The notes under the pieces were generated by a model. That model had not been told where the DNA came from. It saw only the letters and a list, made by a program, of their open reading frames with translations, and did no database searches. DNA of 21,366 bases from Lentisphaeria bacterium UBA1732. Lineage in GTDB: Bacteria > Verrucomicrobiota > Lentisphaeria > Victivallales > UBA1829. The stretch spans positions 1 to 21,366 of the forward strand of contig DCIG01000022.1 in assembly GCA_002315855.1 (NCBI GenBank). Direction: 5' to 3'. Below, in pieces: positions 7,229-14,340 of the stretch. How positions within the stretch are numbered: the stretch's first letter is position 1; each line of letters opens with the position of its first letter. Position numbers and translations under genes: made by a program.

Positions 7229-7260
7229 AACGCCGGGTTCAAAAGAGCCCGGCGTTTTTT
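7229..7260 (+). terminator. tRNA-gene terminator, copy 1
   Basis: AACGCCGGG (7229-7237) pairs with CCCGGCGTT (7248-7256), followed by a T run. It is probably the native terminator of the tRNA gene now cut off from its promoter. Confidence 0.8.
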
Positions 7261-7395
7261 CTTTGCCGTTCCGGCAAAAATCGCCGTTCTCTTTTTCATC
7301 GCCGTAGCAAAAGCGGTGGCTTTTGCCGGCGATTGCCTGTCGCTTCGCTCCACGCTCTCGGCTCCGCCTCGTCCATTCCCCGCTACCAAATATCC

Positions 7396-7427
7396 AACGC
7401 CGGGGTCAAAAAAGCCCGGCGTTTTTT
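7396..7427 (+). terminator. tRNA-gene terminator, copy 2
   Basis: AACGCCGGG (7396-7404) pairs with CCCGGCGTT (7415-7423), followed by a T run. It is the duplicate of the terminator at 7229. Confidence 0.78.
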
Positions 7428-7481
7428 CTTTGCCCTTCGCCTCAAAATCGCACTTTCCCCACTGATTTGAAAAACGGTGTA

Positions 7482-7673
7482 CTTGGACAAGCATCTGATG
7501 GAAACTCGTGAAAATTCTCTGAAAAACAAAAAATCCCGGCTGCCGAAACAACCGGGATCTTGGCATGGCGATCTGCCCCATCAAATTAGACGATCCATCA
7601 CCAATCGACCCACGTCATCTCCTGCTCCGCTTCCCAGAATGTCTTACCATCCCAAATTGGTGATGCAAGGAAA
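7482..7673. repeat. ~190-bp direct repeat, copy A
   Basis: From CTTGGACAA to about GATGCAAG this stretch is nearly identical to 9956-10144, in the same orientation. It carries a minus-strand terminator and the last codons of a gene whose complete copy is at 10072-10365. The two copies bracket ATPase 1 and the toxin/immunity pair. Confidence 0.9.
7528..7558 (-). terminator. Terminator inside repeat copy A
   Basis: ATCCCGG (7533-7539) pairs with CCGGGAT (7552-7558). On the minus strand it is followed by a run of six T. It ends the transcript of the immunity-like gene and the gene remnant. Confidence 0.7.
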
Positions 7674-7675
7674 AG
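7598..7675 (-). pseudogene. 3' remnant of the 97-aa gene found at 10072-10365
   Basis: The minus-strand frame ending at 7598 encodes LFLASPIWDGKTFWEAEQE followed by MTWVDW. This matches the C-terminus of the complete protein at 10072-10365. Homology stops just upstream of this, and the frame continues a short way into unrelated sequence without a start codon. It is a tail left by recombination or duplication rather than a working gene. Confidence 0.8.
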
Positions 7676-7714
7676 TTTCAAATTCCCTGCTTGATTAATG
7701 GATTTTGAGCGATT

Positions 7715-8101
7715 TTACCTCTCGCAATCTGCATCAGGGAAGCGTTCGCTATATACCTCGTCCGAAAGTTGTCCAATGGCAAACTCGATGATTGGACAAA
7801 TGCAATATTTTTTGCATTCCTCCGGGAAACGATCGGCAGCGCGATTTAGTGCGTCAATAAACGCCCAACTTTGAAGCTTGGCAGAGATCTCTTCAAAGAC
7901 CTCCGACATCCAGGAAAATTGATCTTCCGTGATGTCGTGATCAAGAAAATCAATTGTTTTCTGCAAATCGCGTGTAAAAAGCAGTATTTCCGCTTTGACT
8001 GCGGGCGATGTTTCCCAATAATCCGGCAGTTCGGAAAGACATTTTGCATCTTCCTCTTTTCTTTGAAGAATAATCGCGGCGTATTCGTCCTTCATACTCA
8101 T
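7715..8101 (-). CDS. Putative immunity protein for the EndoU-like toxin, 128 aa
   Basis: The protein is acidic and mostly helical, beginning MSMKDEYAAIILQRKEEDAK, with Cys residues in its C-terminal half (CKKYCICPIIEFAI). The ATG at 8101 shares a base with the stop codon of the EndoU-like frame (TAATG), and GGAG lies upstream. Overlap with the end of a toxin C-terminal domain and small acidic character are typical of immunity genes in polymorphic toxin systems. I do not recognise a named immunity family, so the role rests on context. Confidence 0.6.
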   Translation of the reverse strand: MSMKDEYAAIILQRKEEDAKCLSELPDYWETSPAVKAEILLFTRDLQKTIDFLDHDITEDQFSWMSEVFEEISAKLQSWAFIDALNRAADRFPEECKKYCICPIIEFAIGQLSDEVYSERFPDADCER

Positions 8102-8409
8102 TATTTATTTCTCCTATTTTTGAGTACAGAAGCCTGATTTGAGTCCGGAAAAACGGTTGAAATCTTTCCGTATGTCCGGATAATTCCCACGCGGACGCCT
8201 TTATATACTCCGTAGACTGCGATGCCATCCGGGACGTGCCGATTTCCTTTCAATCCGGCAACGTGAGTTCCTGCCCGTATGATGTCTCTGTCGGTCCAGT
8301 TTTTCGGGAACCACGACTGGCCGATGCCGGATCGTTTCCTTTTGTCGTGATGCCAAGGTACATATCCAATGCGAACACCATTTGGATGTATATCAAGATA
8401 TGCAAAGTC
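8101..8409 (-). pseudogene. EndoU-like toxin C-terminal domain without N-terminus
   Basis: A minus-strand frame with no ATG runs from about 8409 to TAA at 8103-8101. It encodes SGIGQSWFPKNWTDRDII, then VAG, then a Gly-rich stretch with DGIAVYGVYKGVRVGIIRTY and GKISTVFPDSNQ. The pattern FP-x2-W-[ST]-D-x2-I, then G-V-x-V, then G-K-I-x-T-x-FP is that of bacterial EndoU ribonuclease tips of polymorphic toxins. Two His residues (PWHHDK) lie in the region where EndoU catalytic His residues are expected. The delivery part is missing: the frame begins at the stop codon of ATPase 1. It is a displaced toxin tip, silent or only usable after recombination with a full-length toxin gene. Confidence 0.68.
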
Positions 8410-9739
8410 ATTGCTCTTTCAGATAGCGTTTCAGCAGGAATGCGCAGAAATACGGGAATGTGGTAATCGTTTCCGTTTTCCCGATATTGGCATGCGCGAA
8501 CTTGATCCCGTGCTTGATCGCCGGGTAATGATCGGAGGAAATCAGATTGCGCAGGGATCTTGAAACGGTATTGCCTGCCTTGACTTCCACAGGCAGCAGT
8601 TCTTCCGCTGTCCGGACAAAGAAATCCTCTTCGAGCGTTCCGTCTTCGCGCCGGTAGTAATAAAGTTCATAACCGGACTTTGAAAGCGCTTCCCCGACAA
8701 AATTCTCATAAAGTGCCCCTTTGTAGATTCCGAGGTTCTTGTTTTTGCGCAGGTCGTTTCCCGCTTCCTCATCCAGCATGGCGATCAGAAGTCCTGTATC
8801 GGCAAGGTACAGTTTGTACTTTGTCTCATCATAATTCCCCGTCAGCGGAAGTTCCGGAAAGTTCAGACAATGACACATGGAAATGACTCCGGCATCCAGC
8901 AGCCATTCCACGCAACCGAAGTACTCCCGGCTTCTTGCCCCTTTCGCCACCTGCGAAAACTGAAATTTCTTGTTTTCTTTGGCAAGCTGGGGAGCAATGT
9001 GGTCAAATACCGCCATAATACGGGTTTGTTCGATGCCGTCGGCATATTTCCGGATATCCCCGCGATAGTCCAGAAGAAGCTGCTTTTGGATCGTCAACGT
9101 GCGTTCAAAGGTCTTGCTTTTGACAAATTCTTTGAGGACGGCAGGCATCCCGCCCAGCAGGATGTAGTCCATAAAGAGCGAGGAATACTTTGCCATTTCC
9201 GCACTGGAAAAAGGTTTGAGCGACTGCATGTGCTGGAGCATATCTTCGGCAATCTCCTCCGGATACCCCATCGCCCAGAGAAACTCTTCAAAGTCGAAAG
9301 AGCGCATATCATAATCCGTTTTGTATCCAACGCTATGCGATTCCACCTGTTTATCGTGAATTCCCAACAGAGACCCGCTGCAGATCACATCGAAACGACC
9401 GTCCTGCTTGAAGAATTTGAGCGTAGTTGCGATATCCGGAAAGGCTTGTATTTCATCAAAGAAAATAAGCGTTTCCCCCGGCACGAAGCGGAAATCCGGA
9501 TTGATGCGGGAGATCAGCTTGATGACGCTTTCGACCTTGTACCCCTCCTCGATGACGGACTGATACTGCGGTTCCTCCACCAAATTAAGTTCAACGACAT
9601 GCTGATAACAGGATGAGGCGAAATGACGGATCGCTTCGGTTTTTCCGACCTGTCGCGCGCCCCGGACAATCAAAGGCAGGCGGTCGGCATCCGAACGCCA
9701 TTTTTGCAGAAAAGCATCGACTTTTCGTTTAAAATACAT
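8408..9739 (-). CDS. AAA ATPase with DUF4143 domain (ATPase 1), 443 aa
   Basis: Walker A GARQVGKT (residues 27-34) and Walker B LIFFDEIQ (91-98) are present. The C-terminal DUF4143 region has ENFVGEALSKSG, then EEDFFVR and LPVEVKAG, a PD-(D/E)xK-like pattern. Proteins of this type (COG1373) are common, often multi-copy and poorly understood. I chose the ATG at 9739 because TTTGGAGA is placed correctly upstream, and a promoter sits just before it. An upstream start at 9802 would lie inside the promoter. A paralogue follows at 10451-11788. The stop codon at 8408 abuts the EndoU-like toxin frame. Confidence 0.9.
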   Translation of the reverse strand: MYFKRKVDAFLQKWRSDADRLPLIVRGARQVGKTEAIRHFASSCYQHVVELNLVEEPQYQSVIEEGYKVESVIKLISRINPDFRFVPGETLIFFDEIQAFPDIATTLKFFKQDGRFDVICSGSLLGIHDKQVESHSVGYKTDYDMRSFDFEEFLWAMGYPEEIAEDMLQHMQSLKPFSSAEMAKYSSLFMDYILLGGMPAVLKEFVKSKTFERTLTIQKQLLLDYRGDIRKYADGIEQTRIMAVFDHIAPQLAKENKKFQFSQVAKGARSREYFGCVEWLLDAGVISMCHCLNFPELPLTGNYDETKYKLYLADTGLLIAMLDEEAGNDLRKNKNLGIYKGALYENFVGEALSKSGYELYYYRREDGTLEEDFFVRTAEELLPVEVKAGNTVSRSLRNLISSDHYPAIKHGIKFAHANIGKTETITTFPYFCAFLLKRYLKEQ

Positions 9740-9773
9740 GTATTTATCTCCAAATTGTTCTACGCCAAGAGAT

Positions 9774-9802
9774 AATATACGGTATGAAAGGCGTATTTTC
9801 AA
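9774..9802 (-). promoter_or_regulatory. Promoter of ATPase 1
   Basis: On the minus strand TTGAAA (9802-9797) and TATATT (9779-9774) are 17 bases apart, and the ATG is 34 bases after the -10. The repeat array begins 7 bases beyond the -35. Confidence 0.75.
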
Positions 9803-9809
9803 CTCAAAA

Positions 9810-9905
9810 TCACAAAATTCAGAACTTTTGGCGGGTTTCTGTCACAAAATTCTGTAGTTTTTGCTTTGTTTTATCACGGAATTTTGACGCATTGCGATAA
9901 AGGAC
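9810..9905. repeat. Three tandem 32-bp units upstream of ATPase 1
   Basis: Units start at 9810, 9842 and 9874. The first two begin TCACAAAATTC and the third TCACGGAATTT, followed by T-rich sequence. Spacing is exactly 32 bp. The array has the same position relative to the promoter as the one at 11856-11954 and shares its TCACAAAAT start. The units are too short and too few for a CRISPR array, and there are no unique spacers. Confidence 0.7.
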
Positions 9906-9955
9906 GCCGTCCCTCTTGGTCTCTCGCAAAAAAAGGGGTAACGATTCGTTACACT

Positions 9956-10144
9956 CTTGGACAAACATCCGATGGAACCCCGTAAAAATTCTCTGAAAAA
10001 CAAAAAATCCCGGCTGCCGAAACAACCGGGATCTTGGCATGGCGATCTGCCCCATCAAATTAGACGATCCATCACCAATCGACCCACGTCATCTCCTGCT
10101 CCGCTTCCCAGAATGTCTTACCATCCCAAATTGGAGATGCAAGA
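9956..10144. repeat. ~190-bp direct repeat, copy B
   Basis: This is the copy containing the true 3' end of the 97-aa gene (stop at 10072), its terminator and the flanking CTTGGACAA sequence. Copy A is at 7482-7673. Differences are scattered single bases near the CTTGGACAA end, and identity is almost complete through the terminator and coding part. Confidence 0.9.
10002..10032 (-). terminator. Terminator inside repeat copy B
   Basis: ATCCCGG (10007-10013) pairs with CCGGGAT (10026-10032) and is followed on the minus strand by six T. It ends the ATPase 2 operon. Confidence 0.72.
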
Positions 10145-10365
10145 AATTTTTTCAGACATTCTTCTGGAGATTTCCCAGCAAACGATGCTACTGGAATTTC
10201 GTCCTCATCGTGTTTCCCCGACCAAATGTAAATATCCCAAGCATATTGAGATTCTTCAGATATCGGTGAAATTGGATTAAAACAGTACCTCTTCCCTCGA
10301 AAAAGAACCGCAGTATCCTGATATGTGATGCTATCCAAAAATTCATTCACATTTCCGCCTTCCAT
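10072..10365 (-). CDS. Hypothetical protein, 97 aa (immunity-like)
   Basis: A small acidic, Trp/Tyr-rich protein that begins MEGGNVNEFLDSITYQDTAV and ends MTWVDW. GGAGG lies 8 bases before the ATG at 10365. The gene lies downstream of ATPase 2, overlapping the end of a 38-aa frame, and its 3' end is duplicated at 7598-7675. Small size, acidity and a duplicated tail next to a toxin tip resemble immunity-gene debris, but no named family is recognised. Confidence 0.72.
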   Translation of the reverse strand: MEGGNVNEFLDSITYQDTAVLFRGKRYCFNPISPISEESQYAWDIYIWSGKHDEDEIPVASFAGKSPEECLKKFLASPIWDGKTFWEAEQEMTWVDW

Positions 10366-10463
10366 CTCAATATACCTCCAAAGAATTTTTTGTATTTTTC
10401 ATATTCGGCATCTGTCAAAAGACGTTTGATGCGATAAACTTCCTGACGAACTACTTTTCGCAT
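10347..10463 (-). CDS. Small overlapping frame, 38 aa
   Basis: ATG at 10463 lies inside the last codons of ATPase 2. The frame ends at 10347 after the start of the 97-aa gene, so it overlaps both neighbours. The sequence (MRKVVRQEVYRIKRLL, then TDAEYEKYKKFF) is basic and amphipathic and looks protein-like. Its stop overlaps the next gene's beginning, which could couple translation along the operon. No ribosome site is clear, so it may be a leader-like coupling frame or chance. Confidence 0.4.
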   Translation of the reverse strand: MRKVVRQEVYRIKRLLTDAEYEKYKKFFGGILRWKAEM

Positions 10464-11788
10464 TCTCGGAGAAGTCGACGGACTGTAAATAATGGCAGGT
10501 CAATCAGGGTATATCCGTCAGGATTGCTTTCGGCATCTGCAACGGTTTGCCGGAAATATTTTCCCATGGAAATCCGGACAGCCAGCGATGGACGGAATTT
10601 TCTACAGTAGAATTTCAGGCTTTTTGCCTGACGATTCTGCTCTGCTTTTACCTCAAGAGGAATGATGTTTTCCTGCCATTCCATGAGAAAATCAACTTCG
10701 CAAGTAGGCGATTTTGCCGCCCAGTAGTAGGGAACCGTATCGAACTCTGCAACAATCTGCTGCAGGACGTATTGTTCGGCCAATGCTCCCTTGAACTCCC
10801 GGAAGACCGCATTCCCTTCCAAAATTGTATGTGCGCTCAAATTGGACTTGGCTACAAGCAACCCGATATCCAGAAAGAATGCCTTAAACGCATCTTCCCG
10901 ATAGGCATTCAAAGGGAATGATGGTTTTGACACGTTATGAACCTGATAAATCATTCCCGCCGCCAGGAGCCATTGCATAGGGTCCTCAAGATCTCTGGAA
11001 CGCAGCGTTTTTTTGACGTCAGCGTAGATGAACTTCTTGTTCTCTTTTGCCAACTGGTTCGGAATGGAATCCCAGATCATCCGGATTTTGGCTGCCACGG
11101 CTTTGGATGCGTGTTTTTCAAAGTCATCCGAGTAATCGGCAAGAAGCTGGTTCTGAATCTGACGTGCCTGCTGGAAATCGTGATCCTCGGCAAAGGATGC
11201 TACCACTTCCGGCATTCCTCCGATAAAATAATAGGTTTTCAGGAGATCGGCAATTTTATCATGAAATGTTCCCAGCATATCCCAGTCGCCCGTGGCGATC
11301 AATGCAGCCAACTGTTCATGACCGGTGGCATTGAGAAATTCGACGAACGTCATGGGATACAGATAAAGCCGGTTGACCTTGCCGACGGGAAATCCGGTTC
11401 CCTGGTGTTCCGCAATGCCCAACAGCGACCCTGCGGCGGCAATCGCATATTCCGGCGCGTCTTCGCAAAAGTATTTCAGCGCAGTCAAGGCCGCCGGACA
11501 GGTCTGAATTTCATCGAAAATAATCAGCGTGTCCTCCGGAGTAATCTTGAATCCGACCTCCAACTGCAATGCGGAGAGCAACCGGGAAACATCATAATCT
11601 TTGGAAAAAACCTCGTGCATAACAGGATTCTTGTCGAATCGGATGCTTGCGATCTTCTTGAAATAACGCTTGCCGAATTCATTGAGGAGCCAGGTTTTTC
11701 CGACTTGCCTTGCTCCAAGGAGCAGCAAGGGTTTCCGATGCGGGCTCTTTTTCCAAGCCAGCAACTTATCCATTGCGAAGCGTTCCAT
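10451..11788 (-). CDS. AAA ATPase with DUF4143 domain (ATPase 2), 445 aa
   Basis: Walker A GARQVGKT (25-32) and Walker B LIIFDEIQ (88-95) are followed by the sensor-like AAAGSLLGI. The C-terminal DUF4143 region contains EVDFLMEW and IIPLEVKAEQNRQAKSL, the E-x-D/E-x-K pattern of a nuclease-like fold. ATG at 11788 is preceded by AGGAGA. It is paralogous to ATPase 1 but clearly divergent, so this is not a recent duplication. Promoter and repeat array are organised exactly as for ATPase 1. Cellular role is unknown; family members have been proposed to act in mobile-element or toxin-antitoxin contexts. Confidence 0.92.
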   Translation of the reverse strand: MERFAMDKLLAWKKSPHRKPLLLLGARQVGKTWLLNEFGKRYFKKIASIRFDKNPVMHEVFSKDYDVSRLLSALQLEVGFKITPEDTLIIFDEIQTCPAALTALKYFCEDAPEYAIAAAGSLLGIAEHQGTGFPVGKVNRLYLYPMTFVEFLNATGHEQLAALIATGDWDMLGTFHDKIADLLKTYYFIGGMPEVVASFAEDHDFQQARQIQNQLLADYSDDFEKHASKAVAAKIRMIWDSIPNQLAKENKKFIYADVKKTLRSRDLEDPMQWLLAAGMIYQVHNVSKPSFPLNAYREDAFKAFFLDIGLLVAKSNLSAHTILEGNAVFREFKGALAEQYVLQQIVAEFDTVPYYWAAKSPTCEVDFLMEWQENIIPLEVKAEQNRQAKSLKFYCRKFRPSLAVRISMGKYFRQTVADAESNPDGYTLIDLPLFTVRRLLRECEK

Positions 11789-11818
11789 AAGTTTGTCTCC
11801 TGGTTTTATTTACGGGGT

Positions 11819-11847
11819 AATATAGCATAGCTTCCGGAATAAAACAA
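11819..11847 (-). promoter_or_regulatory. Promoter of ATPase 2
   Basis: On the minus strand TTGTTT (11847-11842) and TATATT (11824-11819) are 17 bases apart. The array begins 8 bases beyond the -35. The layout matches that of ATPase 1. Confidence 0.72.
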
Positions 11848-11855
11848 GCTGAAAA

Positions 11856-11954
11856 TCACAAAATCCCACGTTTTTGCGACGACTTTTGACAGAATAATCC
11901 ACGTTTTTGCGACGACTTTTGTTGCAAATCACCACGTTTTTAGCAACCGGAATG
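11856..11954. repeat. Three tandem 33-bp units between ATPase 2 and the polysaccharide operon
   Basis: Units begin at 11856, 11889 and 11922. Each carries CCACGTTTTT at the same place (11866, 11899, 11932), and the first two continue GCGACGACTTTTG. The first unit begins TCACAAAAT, as in the array at 9810. The array separates the divergent ATPase 2 promoter from the plus-strand promoter at 11968 by only a few bases on each side, so a bound protein could affect both. Confidence 0.85.
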
Positions 11955-11967
11955 TCCTCTTTTGAGT

Positions 11968-11995
11968 TTGACAAACCTTCAAAAGCGTCTATATT
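11968..11995 (+). promoter_or_regulatory. Promoter of the polysaccharide acetylation operon
   Basis: TTGACA (11968-11973) and TATATT (11990-11995) are 16 bases apart. The first gene starts about 270 bases downstream, leaving a long leader. Confidence 0.7.
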
Positions 11996-11999
11996 ATCT

Positions 12000-12270
12000 T
12001 TGGTTGACGGTGATTGTAGCCTGCCGTTCGGTGGCGTGCCGCCGTCCAACTGCCCCCGCGAGCGGTGTAAGCGGGGGGCTTTGGTTTATCTATACGTTTT
12101 CTTTTGTCGTGATGTCATGCAACAGGACTTTCAAAATCTCTCACCAAGGAGTATATTAACTTCATCAACGAAGAATGGTCGAAAAATGAGCAATTATTTC
12201 AGCTGCAGAAACTGCCGAACGGAAATAGGCCCTTATTTCAAAATCATTATTTTTACAGGAGCTCCCCAAA
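12000..12270 (+). ncRNA. Structured 5' leader upstream of the first polysaccharide gene
   Basis: This ~270-base gap has no convincing gene. Its first 90 bases can pair: GTTGACGG with CCGTCCAAC (one bulge) enclosing GCC-GTTCGGT-GGC, followed by a GC-rich stem CCCCCGC/GCGGGGG. No strong T run follows, so it is not a standard terminator. It does not match a riboswitch class I know. The remainder up to the ribosome site (ACAGGAG) shows nothing notable. Confidence 0.35.
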
Positions 12271-14211
12271 ATGAGATTGTTCCATAAGACAAATAATTGC
12301 TTTTTCTTGCTTGGTTTGCTGTTGATGCCGTTCGTTTTGGTAGTGTCTGCAAATGCCGGAAACCCGGAAACGAATCTTTTCGTCAGGCAAACCGACCTGC
12401 AACACCTTCCGGTCGTCTCTTTTTCCGGAGCGGTGACCCGGGTCTCCGTTATCCCGGATCCTCAGAGAAATGATTATGACGATTGTCTCTACGCAGTTGA
12501 ATTTGCCGTTTCCCCATCAAAAGACTTCATAAAACCGGCACAAATCATACTTGTGGCCCCCATCATGAAAAACAAACAGCTGATCCCCGGAAACATTCTC
12601 AAGCCGGATCAGAAACTGACTGTGACGGCTGTCGAGTACGACAAACTCCCCGAGTACATGAAGCAGATCCAGCTGTCGGACAGCATCGAGAATTTCGAGG
12701 CTCCGATGTACTATGTGCTGGACTTTGCGGAAAGTTCCGGTCTGCCAAAAACAGACGTTCGTTCCGGAACGGTGCCGAAAATCATTGATTTGCCTGCACC
12801 CCTCACCCCTTCGGAAGCCGATCCCGCCGCGGCGGCTGCACGAAAGGAAAGGATCCAAAATGAACTTGCCCGCATTGACGGGCTTCTGAAGGAACATGGA
12901 GGTTCCTTCCGCTCTTGGCAGAAGGAGTATTATCCAACCATTCAAAAAATTGCGGCGTGGAACAAAGAGAAAAGGGCGGAGTGGATCAATGGCGCTTTTT
13001 TCGCCACGCCATCGTGTTTTTGGGCGGTGCGTGATGAGGGAAAACCGTTTGTCCGGGCGTTGTTGCCCTATCGGGATTATCTGCGGAAAAACAACATCGA
13101 CCTGATCCTGCTGCGAGTGCCTTCAAAGGGGGAATTGTCCGCTGCAGTATTTCTTTCCACGGAAAAATACACGGAGAATCCGTTCTGGATGGAGGTGTAC
13201 AAAACCTGTTTGGAAAATGATATTGAGGTCGTGGATCCGCTGCCCGAGATGTGGGCGCGTTACAATGAATTCTTTTTGAGCTATTTTTACCATGTCCCGC
13301 GGAAATCCCATCCGTTTACCGGGACATCCGTTATCGTTTCGGATGTTTTGTCCTCGGTGCTGAAACGATATCACTACCGGGGGGATACGGACCAGTTTGT
13401 TCTGGCGGAAGGCGGATACAGAGCGGCAGGAAATGAGAACCGTTATTGTTTCCCTGCCGGAAACCCGAAATATGATCCCGGAAAAATCATGCGATTCCCT
13501 GTGGTTTTGTGCAAAGCAACAAATCTGCCATTTCCTGCAAATGCAAAGATTGCCTCACCTTTCCTTTTTTGCAGCAATTCATTCGGAGTATATCCGGATA
13601 AGGAGCAGGGAGCGTCCATTCCTCATTACACCGCCCAAAAAACAGGAGTCATCCCGGCATGGTTTTATCAGAACGGGATCGGACTGAGCATATTGAGGCA
13701 TTGTGTTGCAAAACCGCAGATCCTGCAGGGAAGAAAAACGCTTATCCTGATTATGTACCCGAATATGTGGTATGAGTCCGCCCCTGTTTTCCCGGAAGCG
13801 ATCCGGATGAATGTGCGGCAGCTTGTGCAGGTGGAAGAGCTTGAGCCGCGACAGATCCAGAAAATGGTTTCCGTAAAAGGGTGTCAGAAGGAGACCGCCG
13901 GGAAACTTATCAACGGCGACCGCGCATTATCGTTGAACCATTATGGTCCCGATTCCGAATTTCAGTTCTCCATTGACGAAAACAAAGAAAAAGATCATTC
14001 TGCGCACGTGGTCCGGATCATTTTTCAATCGCATGGACATCTGATCGTCCAGACGAACAATATTCCCATAGAGATCTCTGTGGAAAAAACGAAACAGACT
14101 TCCCTCGATCTCTTCTTTCCGGCGGAATGCAAAAAGTTCGACTTCTCTCTGCGACGCCCAGAAAGGATTCCGCTGATCATATCATCGATTGAGATCTACC
14201 GGTGTAAATAA
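12271..14211 (+). CDS. Secreted AlgX/AlgJ-like protein with altered catalytic motifs, 646 aa
   Basis: A signal peptide (hydrophobic about 10-27, VSANAG cleavage region) is followed by a beta-rich domain (about 48-125), an Ala/Glu linker with helix (180-230), and an SGNH/AlgX-like region from about 235 (YRDYLRKNNIDLILLRVPS). Where the family has D-T-H-W-T, this protein has K-S-H-P-F-T (H347). Where it has G-D-S-F, it has S-N-S-F (S437). Ser and His are kept but Asp is missing, so activity is doubtful or changed. The first ATG after ACAGGAG was chosen. It heads the operon-like set and probably acts in the periplasm on a polysaccharide being acetylated. Confidence 0.75.
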   Translation: MRLFHKTNNCFFLLGLLLMPFVLVVSANAGNPETNLFVRQTDLQHLPVVSFSGAVTRVSVIPDPQRNDYDDCLYAVEFAVSPSKDFIKPAQIILVAPIMKNKQLIPGNILKPDQKLTVTAVEYDKLPEYMKQIQLSDSIENFEAPMYYVLDFAESSGLPKTDVRSGTVPKIIDLPAPLTPSEADPAAAAARKERIQNELARIDGLLKEHGGSFRSWQKEYYPTIQKIAAWNKEKRAEWINGAFFATPSCFWAVRDEGKPFVRALLPYRDYLRKNNIDLILLRVPSKGELSAAVFLSTEKYTENPFWMEVYKTCLENDIEVVDPLPEMWARYNEFFLSYFYHVPRKSHPFTGTSVIVSDVLSSVLKRYHYRGDTDQFVLAEGGYRAAGNENRYCFPAGNPKYDPGKIMRFPVVLCKATNLPFPANAKIASPFLFCSNSFGVYPDKEQGASIPHYTAQKTGVIPAWFYQNGIGLSILRHCVAKPQILQGRKTLILIMYPNMWYESAPVFPEAIRMNVRQLVQVEELEPRQIQKMVSVKGCQKETAGKLINGDRALSLNHYGPDSEFQFSIDENKEKDHSAHVVRIIFQSHGHLIVQTNNIPIEISVEKTKQTSLDLFFPAECKKFDFSLRRPERIPLIISSIEIYRCK

Positions 14212-14340
14212 AGCATCCCCCCGGAAGTCTGACCGTGCGCAAATTGTCCGACAGGGGTGACCAGCCTGACACAGAGAAAAGTTGCCAAAAGGTACTTCAA
14301 GTGTCCGAAATACAAAACTTTTTTGAAGGAAATGTTTGAT

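Larger units (their letters stand above)
7205..7434 (+). repeat. Duplicated tRNA tail plus terminator
   Basis: The segment 7205-7267 (last 17 tRNA bases, spacer and terminator) is repeated almost exactly at 7372-7434 in the same orientation. The ~104 bases between them contain an 8-bp hairpin (GCAAAAGC-GGTG-GCTTTTGC) and no gene. It may be a scar of an earlier integration event at the same tRNA gene. Confidence 0.75.

Noticed and set aside
8236..8466. 76-aa plus-strand frame
   Set aside because: Opposite the EndoU-like frame and the end of ATPase 1, with no ribosome site or domain. A shadow frame.
9810..9905. Possible CRISPR array
   Set aside because: Only three units with no distinct repeat/spacer boundary and no cas genes. 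The whole 32-bp unit is loosely repeated next to a promoter.
11810..12049. Minus-strand frame with an 11-residue repeat (SRRKNV)
   Set aside because: The apparent protein repeat is just the 33-bp DNA array read in frame. The frame also overlaps both promoters and has no ribosome site.
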